A stretch of DNA of 52,627 nt, from the NCBI GenBank assembly GCA_902611845.1, contig CACMAX010000009.1, positions 1 through 52,627 on the forward strand, in the 5' to 3' direction. Positions 33,307 to 42,919 of this stretch are shown here, piece after piece. The notes under the pieces are model-generated. The model worked only from the letters and a program-made list of their open reading frames with translations. It searched no databases and was not told the DNA's origin. Source of the DNA: an uncultured Pelagibacteraceae bacterium (GTDB lineage Bacteria; Pseudomonadota; Alphaproteobacteria; Pelagibacterales; Pelagibacteraceae). The translations under genes and the position numbers were made by a program. The stretch's first letter is position 1. Each line of letters opens with the position of its first letter.

Positions 33307-33963
33307 TTATTCTCGTCCAATTTGTAATAATTGAGGTGGTTCAAATACTCCGCTTTGTATTTCGCTGTTTGATATATTTATCATGGATTTGGCAACTATT
33401 TCTGCATTTATCGATTTATATTTTTTTAAATCTCCAACTAAAATTGGCGATATACATTTCATGGCGAAAATACCTATTTTTTCTCCCAATCTTTCCTCTA
33501 TTCTTTTTCCAATTAAAAATGAAGGTCTAATTACAATAAATTTTTTAAAGTTTAGTTTTCTTAATTCTTCTTCAGCCATACCTTTATTTTTTAAATACAA
33601 ATTTGTTTTTTTTGAACTGGCACCCAATGAAGAAATATAAGTAAAATTTTGTACACAATTATCGCTACAAATTTTTCCAATTGTTACAGGTAAATTGTAT
33701 TCGGTGTTTATATAATCTTGTTTGTTAGGTGTTTTTTTTCTTGTAGTTCCAATACAAAAAAAACAATCATCGCCTTTTATTTCTGATTTAATATTTTCTA
33801 ATTTTGTAAAATCTGTTTGAATAACTTCTATTTTGGGATCAATTTTTGAAGTAGAAGATCTTACAAAAACCTTAATTTTTTTATATTTTTGATCATTAGT
33901 TAACAGTTTAAGTAATATTCCACCAATTAATCCAGTTGATCCGAATATTAATGCTGTTTTCAT
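33307..33963 (-). CDS. NAD(P)-binding epimerase/oxidoreductase-like protein (HTATIP2/NmrA type)
   Basis: A 218-residue atypical SDR with an N-terminal FGSTGLIGGILLKLL motif (residues 7-21) and a conserved FTYISSLGA segment, as in the HTATIP2/NAD(P)H-binding group. The short length and lack of a clear YxxxK pair (KNKGMAEEEL takes the place of the usual helix) suggest a regulatory or low-activity reductase. It starts 15 nt after the MFS gene stop on the same strand. Substrate unknown. Confidence 0.78.
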   Translation of the reverse strand: MKTALIFGSTGLIGGILLKLLTNDQKYKKIKVFVRSSTSKIDPKIEVIQTDFTKLENIKSEIKGDDCFFCIGTTRKKTPNKQDYINTEYNLPVTIGKICSDNCVQNFTYISSLGASSKKTNLYLKNKGMAEEELRKLNFKKFIVIRPSFLIGKRIEERLGEKIGIFAMKCISPILVGDLKKYKSINAEIVAKSMINISNSEIQSGVFEPPQLLQIGRE

Positions 33964-33978
33964 AATTTTGAACTTACA

Positions 33979-35271
33979 CTAAATTTTCTTAAATTCGTTC
34001 AAATTATTTGGTTCATCTATTGGTTCAGTTGAAGGATTAAGTTCTATACCGGCTGGAGTAATTGTTTGAGGCATAGGTGCAAATTGTGAATCTGGGTTAT
34101 CTCCAGATTCTCTAATTTGCATTCTATATATTCCAAATAAACCAATAAATGAATGAAATATAATTAAAAAAATAAAAAATCCATTTTCTCCTAAAAATTC
34201 CATAAATAATGAGCACATAAAAGGACCGCAAATTGCACCAAGACCAAAAACAAATTGTAATCCTGCTCCTGCTGCTACAAATTTTTCTTTTGGTATAAAA
34301 TCATTTGTGTGTGCAAAAATTAATGCAAACATTGGTAGACTGCAAAAAGAAAAACACATTATACAGATATAAAAAAATATTTTTGATGTAGCTAAACCTG
34401 CAGGCATATACATTTGACCCGAGGAAATAATCGCCAAAAAACAAAATAAAGCTGCTCCAAATGTTGTATAAATAATTACAATTCTTCTATCTAAAACATC
34501 TGATAATTTTCCTATTGGCCATTGAGATATAGCTCCAGATATAGCAAATAAAAAAGTTACTATTGATATTTCTAAAATACTAAAATTCATCGATGTAGCA
34601 TAAACTGCAATCAATGAGAAAACAGCTGAATGTGATATTCCAATTAAAAAAGAACTTACAACACCAAATGGTGATGACTTATAAACTTCCTTTAGCTCCA
34701 TACCTGATATTTTTTTAAAGTTTGGAGCCTTTCTTTTCGTTAATAATATTGGAACAAGAGACAATGACATAAATAAAGATATCAGTATAAAAGGTTGAAA
34801 GTTTTCTGGTTTACTAAAGTTTATGAAAAACATTCCAATCGCCATAGAGGCATACATAACAATCATGTAGATTGATAAAACACTACCTCTATTCTTATTT
34901 GTAGATCTATCGTTTAACCAGCTTTCAGCAATTGTATAAAGACAAACCATGCTAAATCCAGAAATCATTCTAAGCACAAACCACGAAATAGGATTTACAA
35001 AAATAGAGTGTAATAAGACCACAATTGAAGTGACAGAAGCAAAAGCTGCGAATACTCTAATATGCCCAACTCTATGAATTAATGATTGTATAATTTTTGC
35101 TCCAATAAAATATCCAACAAAATATCCAGAAAACAAAAAACCTGTCGATGATAGACCAAAATTTTCTTTAACTGCTCTAACACCTAAAAGAGTACCTTGA
35201 AAACCATGAGCGAGCATTATAAATGCCATACCCATAAAGAGAGCCCAAGAGTTTTTTATAATTTTGTTCAT
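33979..35271 (-). CDS. MFS transporter (YcaD-like)
   Basis: A 430-residue protein with twelve hydrophobic helices. The loop between helices 2 and 3 (QSLIHRVGHIRVFAAFA) and the mid-protein GKLSDVLDRRIVIIY are MFS motif A equivalents; ESWLNDRSTNKNRGSVLS matches the YcaD/UMF2 group. The C-terminal tail is Pro/Asn-rich and cytoplasmic. Substrate unknown. It stands between an oxidoreductase and a DMT permease on the same strand. Confidence 0.85.
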   Translation of the reverse strand: MNKIIKNSWALFMGMAFIMLAHGFQGTLLGVRAVKENFGLSSTGFLFSGYFVGYFIGAKIIQSLIHRVGHIRVFAAFASVTSIVVLLHSIFVNPISWFVLRMISGFSMVCLYTIAESWLNDRSTNKNRGSVLSIYMIVMYASMAIGMFFINFSKPENFQPFILISLFMSLSLVPILLTKRKAPNFKKISGMELKEVYKSSPFGVVSSFLIGISHSAVFSLIAVYATSMNFSILEISIVTFLFAISGAISQWPIGKLSDVLDRRIVIIYTTFGAALFCFLAIISSGQMYMPAGLATSKIFFYICIMCFSFCSLPMFALIFAHTNDFIPKEKFVAAGAGLQFVFGLGAICGPFMCSLFMEFLGENGFFIFLIIFHSFIGLFGIYRMQIRESGDNPDSQFAPMPQTITPAGIELNPSTEPIDEPNNLNEFKKI

Positions 35272-35341
35272 AAAATTAGCGGTGTTTATGGGCGATCTAA
35301 TTTTAAATCAAGACAAATTTGTGACAAAAAGAAAAATAATT

Positions 35342-36208
35342 TTATTTAGAAGAAGATTTTAATTTTAGATAAGAGTGAATAGCTATAGTGAAAATAATTA
35401 CAAGTCCACCAACTATTGTCTCTATACTCGGCTGTTCTTTGATAACTAACCAAACCCAAATGGGTCCTAAAATGGTCTCTAGAAGAAAAAACAGATTAAC
35501 TTCCTCGGCAGGTATAAATCTTGGAGCAATCGTCACCAAAACGAATGGTATTGCTACACACAAAATACACATTAAAGGTATATAAATCAGGTCTTTTTCA
35601 ACTAACTCATAACTTTCAACGAAAAAGAGAGCAAATAGAGCTACTGTAAGCTTACCGACAACTGCTGAAGGTAGCAAATCTCTATCTTTTGCCGACCTGA
35701 TTATTACCGCGTTGGTGGCGAGTCCAAAAGCTGTTGTTATACCCATAAGATCACCAAATAAGTTACCCATCTCAAGAGAGTCATAAAATATATATATTAC
35801 AGCTACTAAAGTAATAGCTATAGCTATCCAAGTCTTCTTATCGGGAACCTCTTTTAAAAATATTGCACCAAGGATTGCCGAAAGCATTGGTGCCATTGCA
35901 ATCATTATTAATGTATTTGCTACATTTGTATTTTGGATTGATATTATAAATGTGATGTTACAAATCGAAAAACTTATAATATAAAAAATACCAGCATAAC
36001 CAACATTCAAAAATGCTTTAATAAAGTTTTTTTTATAAAATATAAGAAGTCCAATTAATACAGCTACAAATGGTATCGCACCTCTATAAAACAGTAATCC
36101 CCAAGTATCTATCGAAGATAATCTTATAAAAAGTGAATCTGGTGTGATGAACATCACAGCTATAAATGCAAGAGATGATCCTTTTTGCTGATTTGATAAG
36201 TCTTTCAA
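35342..36208 (-). CDS. DMT-superfamily (EamA) permease
   Basis: A 288-residue, ten-helix EamA permease with the mid motif FLKEVPDKKTWIAIAITLVA and the second-half RFIPAEEVNLFFLLETILGPIW block. It directly follows gshB (no gap), so it is probably expressed with the glutathione genes and could move a thiol precursor or another amino acid derivative; substrate not determined by sequence. Confidence 0.83.
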   Translation of the reverse strand: MKDLSNQQKGSSLAFIAVMFITPDSLFIRLSSIDTWGLLFYRGAIPFVAVLIGLLIFYKKNFIKAFLNVGYAGIFYIISFSICNITFIISIQNTNVANTLIMIAMAPMLSAILGAIFLKEVPDKKTWIAIAITLVAVIYIFYDSLEMGNLFGDLMGITTAFGLATNAVIIRSAKDRDLLPSAVVGKLTVALFALFFVESYELVEKDLIYIPLMCILCVAIPFVLVTIAPRFIPAEEVNLFFLLETILGPIWVWLVIKEQPSIETIVGGLVIIFTIAIHSYLKLKSSSK

Positions 36209-37141
36209 CTATAAACCTTTCCAAAAAGTCTTAGCCAAGTTTATCTGAGATAAATCAAAGTATGTTTTTATACCCGTTGGTGATGTTACATTTATATCTC
36301 CATTTAACTTTCCATCAATAAAGTCTATTCCTGCAAAGTAAATTCCGTCTTTCTTAATTTTTTTTGCAATTATATTTGAAACTTTTAGCTCTTTATTACT
36401 TAAAAATGCGATTTTAGGTTTTGCACCTTTGCTCATATTGCTCAATATTGACCCTGATTTTGGAACTCTAGATATGGCTCCGCAAACCTTACCATTTATA
36501 ATAAAAACTCTTTTATCTCCAAACTTAATTTTATTTAAAAATTTTTGACACATAATGTGACCGTGTTTTTTCAAAATTTTTTTTATTTTAAGCAAATTAA
36601 ATTTTCCTGAAATAAGATTTATATCATTGCCACCATAGCTATGAATAGGTTTAATTATTATCTTTTTATGTTTTTTGAAAAATTTTTTAATTTCAATCAA
36701 ATCTTTAGTAAATATTGTATCCGCCATATAATTTTTAAAATTTAAAGAATAAAATTTTTCTGAAATATTTCTTACTGAAGTAGGATCATTAATAATTTTT
36801 GTTTTATCTTTGATTCTATCTAACATTAATGTTGTAGAAATATATTCCAAGTTAAAAGGTGGATCCTGTCTGATCAAAATATATTTTGCAAAGGATAAGT
36901 CTAATTTTGATTTTTTTAAAATTTTATAAAATTTCTTTTTTGAATAATCAATTTTAATAAAATATCCTTCACTTACAGTTTTTCCTCTTATATTCGATAA
37001 ATTTTCTGGATAATAATAAAATAATTTATAACCCTTGATTTGAGCTTCATTAGCTAAAAAAATAGTAGTATCTGTTTTGATATTTATTTTTTTTAAATTA
37101 TCACCTTGTATAGCAACAATTTTATTGGTCATATAAATCAT
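36209..37141 (-). CDS. gshB: Glutathione synthetase
   Basis: Joins gamma-glutamylcysteine and glycine using ATP. The 310-residue ATP-grasp protein has the N-terminal lobe with YILIRQDPPFN (about 87-97, matching the RxDPPFD block), KPIHSYGGNDI and the C-terminal FAGIDFIDGKLNGDINVTSPTGI (where E. coli has EINVTSPT; here Asp-Ile-Asn). It overlaps gshA by 20 nt. An ATG downstream (MTNKIVAIQGDNLKK, residue 4) could be the true start. It uses glycine, another tie to the glycine theme. Confidence 0.92.
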   Translation of the reverse strand: MIYMTNKIVAIQGDNLKKINIKTDTTIFLANEAQIKGYKLFYYYPENLSNIRGKTVSEGYFIKIDYSKKKFYKILKKSKLDLSFAKYILIRQDPPFNLEYISTTLMLDRIKDKTKIINDPTSVRNISEKFYSLNFKNYMADTIFTKDLIEIKKFFKKHKKIIIKPIHSYGGNDINLISGKFNLLKIKKILKKHGHIMCQKFLNKIKFGDKRVFIINGKVCGAISRVPKSGSILSNMSKGAKPKIAFLSNKELKVSNIIAKKIKKDGIYFAGIDFIDGKLNGDINVTSPTGIKTYFDLSQINLAKTFWKGL

Positions 37142-38417
37142 TCAAATTTTCGGAATTTGAATACTTACTTATTATATTATCTGCATTTGTTTTTTTACTT
37201 TTTACAATTTTTTCTAAGTGATCTAAAAACTTAGCTTCACTTAATTTTTTTCTATTTAAAAAGTCTCTCTTTTTTAATCCTGATTTTGATATGTCTATTA
37301 ATCTCTCTGCCCAATACGAAATATCCTTGCCCATCAAATTAGTTTTTAAGCCATTTTTAGGGGCATTTTTATAAGCTGAAAGCACTTCATTAGTTTCCCA
37401 ATTTTTAATTAAATCTAAAGCTTCTTCCAGATTTCCATAAAGTAATCCAGTGAATAGGGCAGGACCAGCACATAAACACTCCCATCCACACGCATCCATT
37501 GATCTTAATTCGATATATTGTTTTAATCTGTTCTCTGTAAATATTGTTCCTAAATGTGTATCAAGATCGTTAGTACTAGGAATTTTATTTCCAATTTCTT
37601 TAATTTCTCCATTCATAAAGTTTTTAAATAAATATTTTTTTCCAGATATATAATTACCTTCACTTTGTAAAAATAAGATTGGATAATTCATAATATAATC
37701 TGCATATTTTTCAAAATTTACATCTTTTAAAAAAAACTCAGGCAATCCACCTCTAGATGTTTCTTGCCAAACTTTAGATCTGTAAGATAAGTATCCACTA
37801 TTACTTTTTTCAACAATAGAGGAATTTGCAAAAAGTCCGATAGATATTGGAACTAAATTATTTGCCAACTTAAATTTTTTTATAAAATCTTCTTCTGAGG
37901 TATAATCTAAATTTAATTGCGTACCTGCAGTTTTATACATCATATCCAAACTTAGTTTTCCTCCAACAGGCATATCTTTGGTCATAACCTCATACCTTTT
38001 TTTTGGATTATTAGGTATATCCTCAAGTTTAGATATAGGATCATATCCAGCGCTTACTATTTTAAAATCTAATTTTTCAATTACCTGATTTAACTCAAAT
38101 AAATATTCATGAGACTCAGCACAAGCTTCGTGAATATTATTTAATTTTGCTCCAGATAACTCTATTTGATTACCAGGCTCTAAAGTAATACTTTTACCAT
38201 TCTTAGTTAACGCTATTGGATTTTTTTCCTCAAAAATAGGTTTCCAGCCAAACTCATATAAATTTTCAAACATTTTCTTGATTTTAGAATAATCAATTCT
38301 GGTATTTGTTTTTTTATCAAAAATAAATTTTTCATGCTCAACTCCAATCTTCAAATTAGATTTATCCTTTGAGCCTGACTTAAAATGTTCTATTATTTGT
38401 TCCTTTGTCTCTATCAT
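37122..38417 (-). CDS. gshA: Glutamate-cysteine ligase (plant/alphaproteobacterial type)
   Basis: Makes gamma-glutamylcysteine. The 431-residue protein is of the GCS2 group: KIGVEHEKFIF (about 22-32), EPGNQIELSGA, DMMYKTAGTQLNLDY and IELRSMDACGWECLCAGPALFTGL, which distinguish it from the E. coli GshA type. Members form homodimers controlled by redox state in plants. Followed by gshB with a 20-nt overlap; preceded by the DUF255 gene with a 1-nt overlap, so the three are probably one operon. Confidence 0.92.
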   Translation of the reverse strand: MIETKEQIIEHFKSGSKDKSNLKIGVEHEKFIFDKKTNTRIDYSKIKKMFENLYEFGWKPIFEEKNPIALTKNGKSITLEPGNQIELSGAKLNNIHEACAESHEYLFELNQVIEKLDFKIVSAGYDPISKLEDIPNNPKKRYEVMTKDMPVGGKLSLDMMYKTAGTQLNLDYTSEEDFIKKFKLANNLVPISIGLFANSSIVEKSNSGYLSYRSKVWQETSRGGLPEFFLKDVNFEKYADYIMNYPILFLQSEGNYISGKKYLFKNFMNGEIKEIGNKIPSTNDLDTHLGTIFTENRLKQYIELRSMDACGWECLCAGPALFTGLLYGNLEEALDLIKNWETNEVLSAYKNAPKNGLKTNLMGKDISYWAERLIDISKSGLKKRDFLNRKKLSEAKFLDHLEKIVKSKKTNADNIISKYSNSENLNDLYDQ

Positions 38418-40366
38418 TAGCTTATATTGTTTCTTTTTAGATAATCTTCAATTTCCTTTATATTACTTAATTTGTTAGAGCAAGTTTGATTTTTACATAT
38501 AACAATTTTTGCCTCTTTTGCTTCATTATCTAGATATTTAAATGTAGCTCTAGTAAAAAAATTTTTTTGCAAATACTTTTTTATATTAGGATCTAAATTT
38601 TGCTTTCCATGAATTGTAAAAGATATACTTTCATTGCAAATATCCAATGATTTTACAAAACTAAACATTTGTGCAAAGTTTGAGTTTAAAACCTGGTGGA
38701 AACTTTTTTTTAAAATATCAATTTTTTCAAACCATATTTTATCGCTAGTTATTATATATATTTTATTACATAAGTTCAAATATATGCTATTTCCATTGGG
38801 TATATTATTATCATTTAGATCTACTGGTTGTACAAATAGATCATTGTCTAATATTTTATTTTTCTGCATTAAGCCTGATTTTTTATCAAAGAAGTATTCC
38901 CAGGTTTTTATTAAAATATCTTTTGCTTTTTCGATGTATTTAACATCTCCATCTAACTCATAAATAGTTATCAAAAGACTAGCATAGTATACGTAATCTT
39001 CCAAAAAAGCGTCAATCTCTGTGTCTTGATAGCAATGGAAAATTTTGTCTGACAAATATTTTTCCAATATCTTTATACTAACAAGAGTATTTTGTTTTAA
39101 TTCTTCATTATCAGTTACTAGCGATGAAAGAAGAAGTGTTTCTAATAAAAAACAATTTTGATCAGTTTGAGATTTATCATCAAATAATGGTTTAGTACGT
39201 TTATTTCTTTGATCTAATAACGTTTTTTCTGTGTTTGAGATTTCTTTAATCTCATCATCGGAAAGTTTATTATGAGTTTCTATTAAAATATTATTACCTT
39301 CAAAATTTCCCTCTTCAGTTAAATTATATTTTTTTGCAAATAAATTAAATTTAGAACCCAGAGTATTTTTTAGTTCTGCATAATTCCATACATAATATTT
39401 TCCTTCAACACCATCGCTATCGGCATCATAAGCAGACCCATAAAGATCAAAATCATTTTTAAATTCTGAATTAATAAAATCTATAGTCTGCTCTAACTTT
39501 TTCTTGTAATAAAGATCATTAGTTTTTTGAAAGAACTTATTTAACAATCCTATATATTGAATATTATCATAAAGCATTTTTTCGAAGTGAGGGATGATCC
39601 AATTTTCATCAACAGTGTATCTTGCTATACCTCCAGCTAGATGATCATACATTCCTTTTGACGAAATATTGTATAGTAAAGTTTCAACAGGTTTAAAGTA
39701 TTCTCCTTTTCCTGTTTTTAAATAAAAATAAAACATTGCATCAAATAAATAAAATTGGGGAAACTTAGGAGCTCCCTTGAAACTCCCATTATCTTTATCA
39801 AGGTGCTGTATAATTTTTTCTAAAAATGGCTCTAATGGTTGATTTAATACTGCTGATCTTTGATTAATTTTACCAAATATTTCTTGCATTTGGGGCGCTT
39901 GATCGAGAATTTTTTCTCTATTCTTATTATATACGTCAGAAACATTATTTAGAACTTTTTGAAAATCTGGTCTTCCATGCATTTCTTTTGGTGGGAAATA
40001 AGTTCCACCAGTAAAAGGAACTCCATTTTCATCGAGAAACATCGATAAAGGCCAACCTCCTTGGGTTCCTGTTAAAATAGATAAACTTCTTTGAAAAACA
40101 TAATCTAAATCAGGTCTTTCTTCTCTATCAACTTTAATGTTTATAAATTTTTCATTCATTATTTTAGCAGTTTGATCATCTTCAAAACTTTCATGAGCCA
40201 TCACATGACACCAATGACAGCTTGCATATCCAACACTAAGAAATATTGGTTTTTTTTCTTTTTTTGCCTGTTCTAAACTTTCTTTATTCCAAGCAAACCA
40301 ATTGACTGGATTATCTTTATGTTGTTTTAAATACGGACTTTTCTCTTCATTAAGTTTATTAGTCAT
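38417..40366 (-). CDS. Thioredoxin-fold DUF255 protein (YyaL/SSP411 family)
   Basis: A 649-residue two-domain protein: a thioredoxin-like N-terminus starting NKLNEEKSPYLKQHKDNPVNW with a CxxC in SCHWCHVMAHESF (about 50-62), followed by a six-hairpin-glycosidase-like alpha/alpha toroid from about 200. The family is widespread, from bacteria to a human sperm-associated protein, but its enzyme activity is unproven. The CxxC and its place beside gshA-gshB suggest thiol redox work in the cytoplasm; no signal peptide is seen. Confidence 0.9.
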   Translation of the reverse strand: MTNKLNEEKSPYLKQHKDNPVNWFAWNKESLEQAKKEKKPIFLSVGYASCHWCHVMAHESFEDDQTAKIMNEKFINIKVDREERPDLDYVFQRSLSILTGTQGGWPLSMFLDENGVPFTGGTYFPPKEMHGRPDFQKVLNNVSDVYNKNREKILDQAPQMQEIFGKINQRSAVLNQPLEPFLEKIIQHLDKDNGSFKGAPKFPQFYLFDAMFYFYLKTGKGEYFKPVETLLYNISSKGMYDHLAGGIARYTVDENWIIPHFEKMLYDNIQYIGLLNKFFQKTNDLYYKKKLEQTIDFINSEFKNDFDLYGSAYDADSDGVEGKYYVWNYAELKNTLGSKFNLFAKKYNLTEEGNFEGNNILIETHNKLSDDEIKEISNTEKTLLDQRNKRTKPLFDDKSQTDQNCFLLETLLLSSLVTDNEELKQNTLVSIKILEKYLSDKIFHCYQDTEIDAFLEDYVYYASLLITIYELDGDVKYIEKAKDILIKTWEYFFDKKSGLMQKNKILDNDLFVQPVDLNDNNIPNGNSIYLNLCNKIYIITSDKIWFEKIDILKKSFHQVLNSNFAQMFSFVKSLDICNESISFTIHGKQNLDPNIKKYLQKNFFTRATFKYLDNEAKEAKIVICKNQTCSNKLSNIKEIEDYLKRNNIS

Positions 40367-40381
40367 GTTTTCTTTTAAAAA

Positions 40382-40939
40382 TTAGTGATGATAAAAAGGT
40401 TTTCTATCAAATATTTTTTTCACCATTGGTTCAAACTCTTCTAAAGACATAGATTTGTAATTAGGATCAAAAGAAGACTGGTCATATTTTTCACAAAAAT
40501 CAACTGTATCTTGATAATATTTATGATCTTTGAATTTATCCCTAGCGTTTCTATCACCTCCTAAATGATGAGCACTGTAATAAGTTTGAAAAAGTCCATG
40601 GTGAAGTATTATCCAGTATGTTTTTTCTGAAACATAAGGTCTGATTATTGACGCTGCGTATTGAGAATGATTCATGGGCGCCAAGTCATCTCCTATGTCA
40701 TGAAGTAAAGTCGCAACAACCATCTCCTCACTTTCTCCATTCTTGTAAGCTCTTGTGGCTGCTTGTAAGGAATGTTCTAATCTTGTTATTTGATAGCCTT
40801 CAAGAGTTGTAGTTTGACTTGCAAGATACTTAAGCAATCTATCTGCAGTTTTACGTTCAAAATTCTTTTCATACTTTTCCAATAATTCGTAATCTTCTCT
40901 AGAACCATTTTTCATTTCAGTAAAATTTACTTTCTTCAT
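40382..40939 (-). CDS. HD-domain protein, PhnZ-like (possible diiron oxygenase)
   Basis: A 185-residue HD-fold protein. Candidate metal ligands are H56 (LEHSLQA), H80-D81 (LLHDIGDD), H91 (NHSQYAA), H114 (LHHG) and D153 (KYDQ), i.e. four His and two Asp, the set found in PhnZ-type mixed-valent diiron oxygenases. The 24-residue distance from the first His to HD equals that of PhnZ (H34 to H58). PhnZ Glu27 corresponds to a Tyr here, so the substrate would differ. Simple phosphohydrolase activity is the alternative. It starts at the end of purF (1-nt overlap); no phosphonate genes are near. Confidence 0.72.
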   Translation of the reverse strand: MKKVNFTEMKNGSREDYELLEKYEKNFERKTADRLLKYLASQTTTLEGYQITRLEHSLQAATRAYKNGESEEMVVATLLHDIGDDLAPMNHSQYAASIIRPYVSEKTYWIILHHGLFQTYYSAHHLGGDRNARDKFKDHKYYQDTVDFCEKYDQSSFDPNYKSMSLEEFEPMVKKIFDRKPFYHH

Positions 40940-42381
40940 TAATTACTCGACCCTGTGCTTAATAAAGATAATTGTGTAACTTTATCTCCTCCAAGTTCAT
41001 CAATTATTTTTACTGGATAATCGCCAGTAAAATGATGATCAGTTAACTGAGGATACGCGTCATTTCTCTTATCAAAACCCATTCCTCGATATAAGCCGTC
41101 TAAAGTTAAAAATTTAAGTGATTGTGCTTTTATAAATTCTTTTATTTCATCTACTGATTTATTTGCTGCTAATAATTCTTTTTTTGTAGGTGTATCAACT
41201 CCATAAAAATCTGGGAATTTTATTTCTGGACTAGCTATCCTAACATGTATCTCTTTAGCACCATTATCATATAACATTTTTACAATCTTTGATGAAGTAG
41301 TCCCTCTAACAAGAGAGTCGTCAACCAAAATAATTTTTTTATTTTTTATAACTGAAATATTTGCATTTAACTTTAATTTAACTCCCAAACTTCTAATCTG
41401 CTGTGACGGCTCTATAAAAGTTCGGCCAACATAATGATTTCTAATTAAACCCAAATCAAAATTTATTTTTTTTTCTTCCGCGTAACCTAATGCAGCTGCA
41501 TTTCCAGAATCTGGTACAGGTACAACTAAGTCAGCATCTAAATTATCTTCTTTAGCTAATTCTGCTCCAAATTTTTTACGATATTCATAAGCTGTTTTGC
41601 CATTTAAAATACTGTCTGGTCTTGAAAAATAAATATATTCAAATACACATGGTCTTACTTTTTTTTGAGGAAATGGCTTAATACTTTTCAATACATCATT
41701 TTCTACATAAACAATTTCACCATTTTCAACTTCTCTAACAAACTTTGCGCCAATAATATCAAATGCACATGTTTCAGATGCAAAAACATAAGAATTTTTT
41801 AGTTTTCCGATAACCAAAGGCCTAATTCCATAAGGATCTCTTACACCAATAAGTGTATTTTGTGTCATCATAACCAATGCATAACCTCCTTGAATTTGAA
41901 ACAGAGCATCAATAACTTTATCGATTGTCTTTGGTCTTTTTGATTTGGCTATAAGTTTTACTATCGTTTCTGTATCTGATGTTGTGTAAAAGATTGAGCC
42001 TTCTTCAACCATTTTGTTTCTTAGTGTTATTGCATTCGTTAGATTCCCATTATGCGCAACTCCAATTCCACCTGAATTAGTATCAGCAAAGAATGGTTGT
42101 ACATTTCTTAAAGCAGTTCCTCCTGTTGTAGAATATCTATTATGACCTATAGCGTAATTTCCAGGTAAATTTTTTAAGACTTTTTCATCATTGAAGTTGT
42201 CTCCAACTAGGCCAAATCTTTTTTCAGAGTGATATTTTTCACCGTCAAATGATACAATTCCACAACCTTCCTGACCCCTATGTTGTAACGCATGAAGTCC
42301 TAAAGCAGTTAATGTTGATGCTTCTGGTGTATTGCTTATGCCAAAGACTGCACATTCCTCTTTTAATTTAGGATTATACAT
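40939..42381 (-). CDS. purF: Amidophosphoribosyltransferase
   Basis: First step of de novo purine synthesis: PRPP plus glutamine to phosphoribosylamine. Class II glutamine amidotransferase domain with the nucleophile Cys in KEECAVFGI after a short propeptide, HNRYSTTG and NGNLTNA, then the PRPP site VDDSLVRGTTS. The ATG at 42381 (MYNPKLKEEC, 480 residues) overlaps cvpA by 8 nt and gives a normal propeptide; the upstream ATG at 42408 would add nine basic residues and overlap cvpA by 35 nt. Confidence 0.95.
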   Translation of the reverse strand: MYNPKLKEECAVFGISNTPEASTLTALGLHALQHRGQEGCGIVSFDGEKYHSEKRFGLVGDNFNDEKVLKNLPGNYAIGHNRYSTTGGTALRNVQPFFADTNSGGIGVAHNGNLTNAITLRNKMVEEGSIFYTTSDTETIVKLIAKSKRPKTIDKVIDALFQIQGGYALVMMTQNTLIGVRDPYGIRPLVIGKLKNSYVFASETCAFDIIGAKFVREVENGEIVYVENDVLKSIKPFPQKKVRPCVFEYIYFSRPDSILNGKTAYEYRKKFGAELAKEDNLDADLVVPVPDSGNAAALGYAEEKKINFDLGLIRNHYVGRTFIEPSQQIRSLGVKLKLNANISVIKNKKIILVDDSLVRGTTSSKIVKMLYDNGAKEIHVRIASPEIKFPDFYGVDTPTKKELLAANKSVDEIKEFIKAQSLKFLTLDGLYRGMGFDKRNDAYPQLTDHHFTGDYPVKIIDELGGDKVTQLSLLSTGSSN

Positions 42382-42919
42382 CTTGAACTTTTTCTTTAGC
42401 ATCTTCATATTGTTTTTGATTTGGAAATACCTTTATAAGATAGATACTACCTTTTTCAACCCAAGGAAATGTTAGTGAATCTTTTAAATTTAATGGCCAT
42501 TTTTTGCTATCATAGATAACATCAATAGCTGTGAACAAACAAACAATTAAAATATAGCTCTTAGCGATTCCAAAAAAAAAACCAAAAACCTTATCGACTG
42601 AACCTAATCCAGAGTAAGTAATAACTTTACTTATTGCTTTATTTGCTAAAAGAATAAGAAATATTATTAATATAAATAATATTACGCCTACAATTATATC
42701 AAGCACATATTCACTATCTAAAATACCTTCAAAATACGGTTTTACTTTAGGAAATAAATAAATTGTTAAGATATATGCCAAAACCCATTTGGCAGCTGAC
42801 AATAAACTTAAAACAAAACCTTTTCTAGATCCTTGAATTAAAAAATAAATGGTTAATACAAAATAAATATAATCAAATAATGTTACTCGTATTAAAAAAT
42901 CCTGAATAGTCTCAATCAT
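42374..42919 (-). CDS. cvpA: CvpA family membrane protein
   Basis: A 181-residue protein with four hydrophobic segments (about 15-30, 38-58, 72-92, 108-128), the loop SRKGFVLSLLSAAKW and the GLGSVDKVFGFFFGIAKSYI motif of the CvpA family. The name comes from colicin V export in E. coli; the real function is still unclear, with envelope stress tolerance reported. Location right before purF is the same as in many proteobacteria. Confidence 0.88.
   Translation of the reverse strand: MIETIQDFLIRVTLFDYIYFVLTIYFLIQGSRKGFVLSLLSAAKWVLAYILTIYLFPKVKPYFEGILDSEYVLDIIVGVILFILIIFLILLANKAISKVITYSGLGSVDKVFGFFFGIAKSYILIVCLFTAIDVIYDSKKWPLNLKDSLTFPWVEKGSIYLIKVFPNQKQYEDAKEKVQDV

Noticed and set aside
42382..42408. 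N-terminal extension of purF to an ATG at 42408
   Set aside because: It adds a Lys-rich tail before the short propeptide and a 35-nt overlap with cvpA; the ATG at 42381 is enough.
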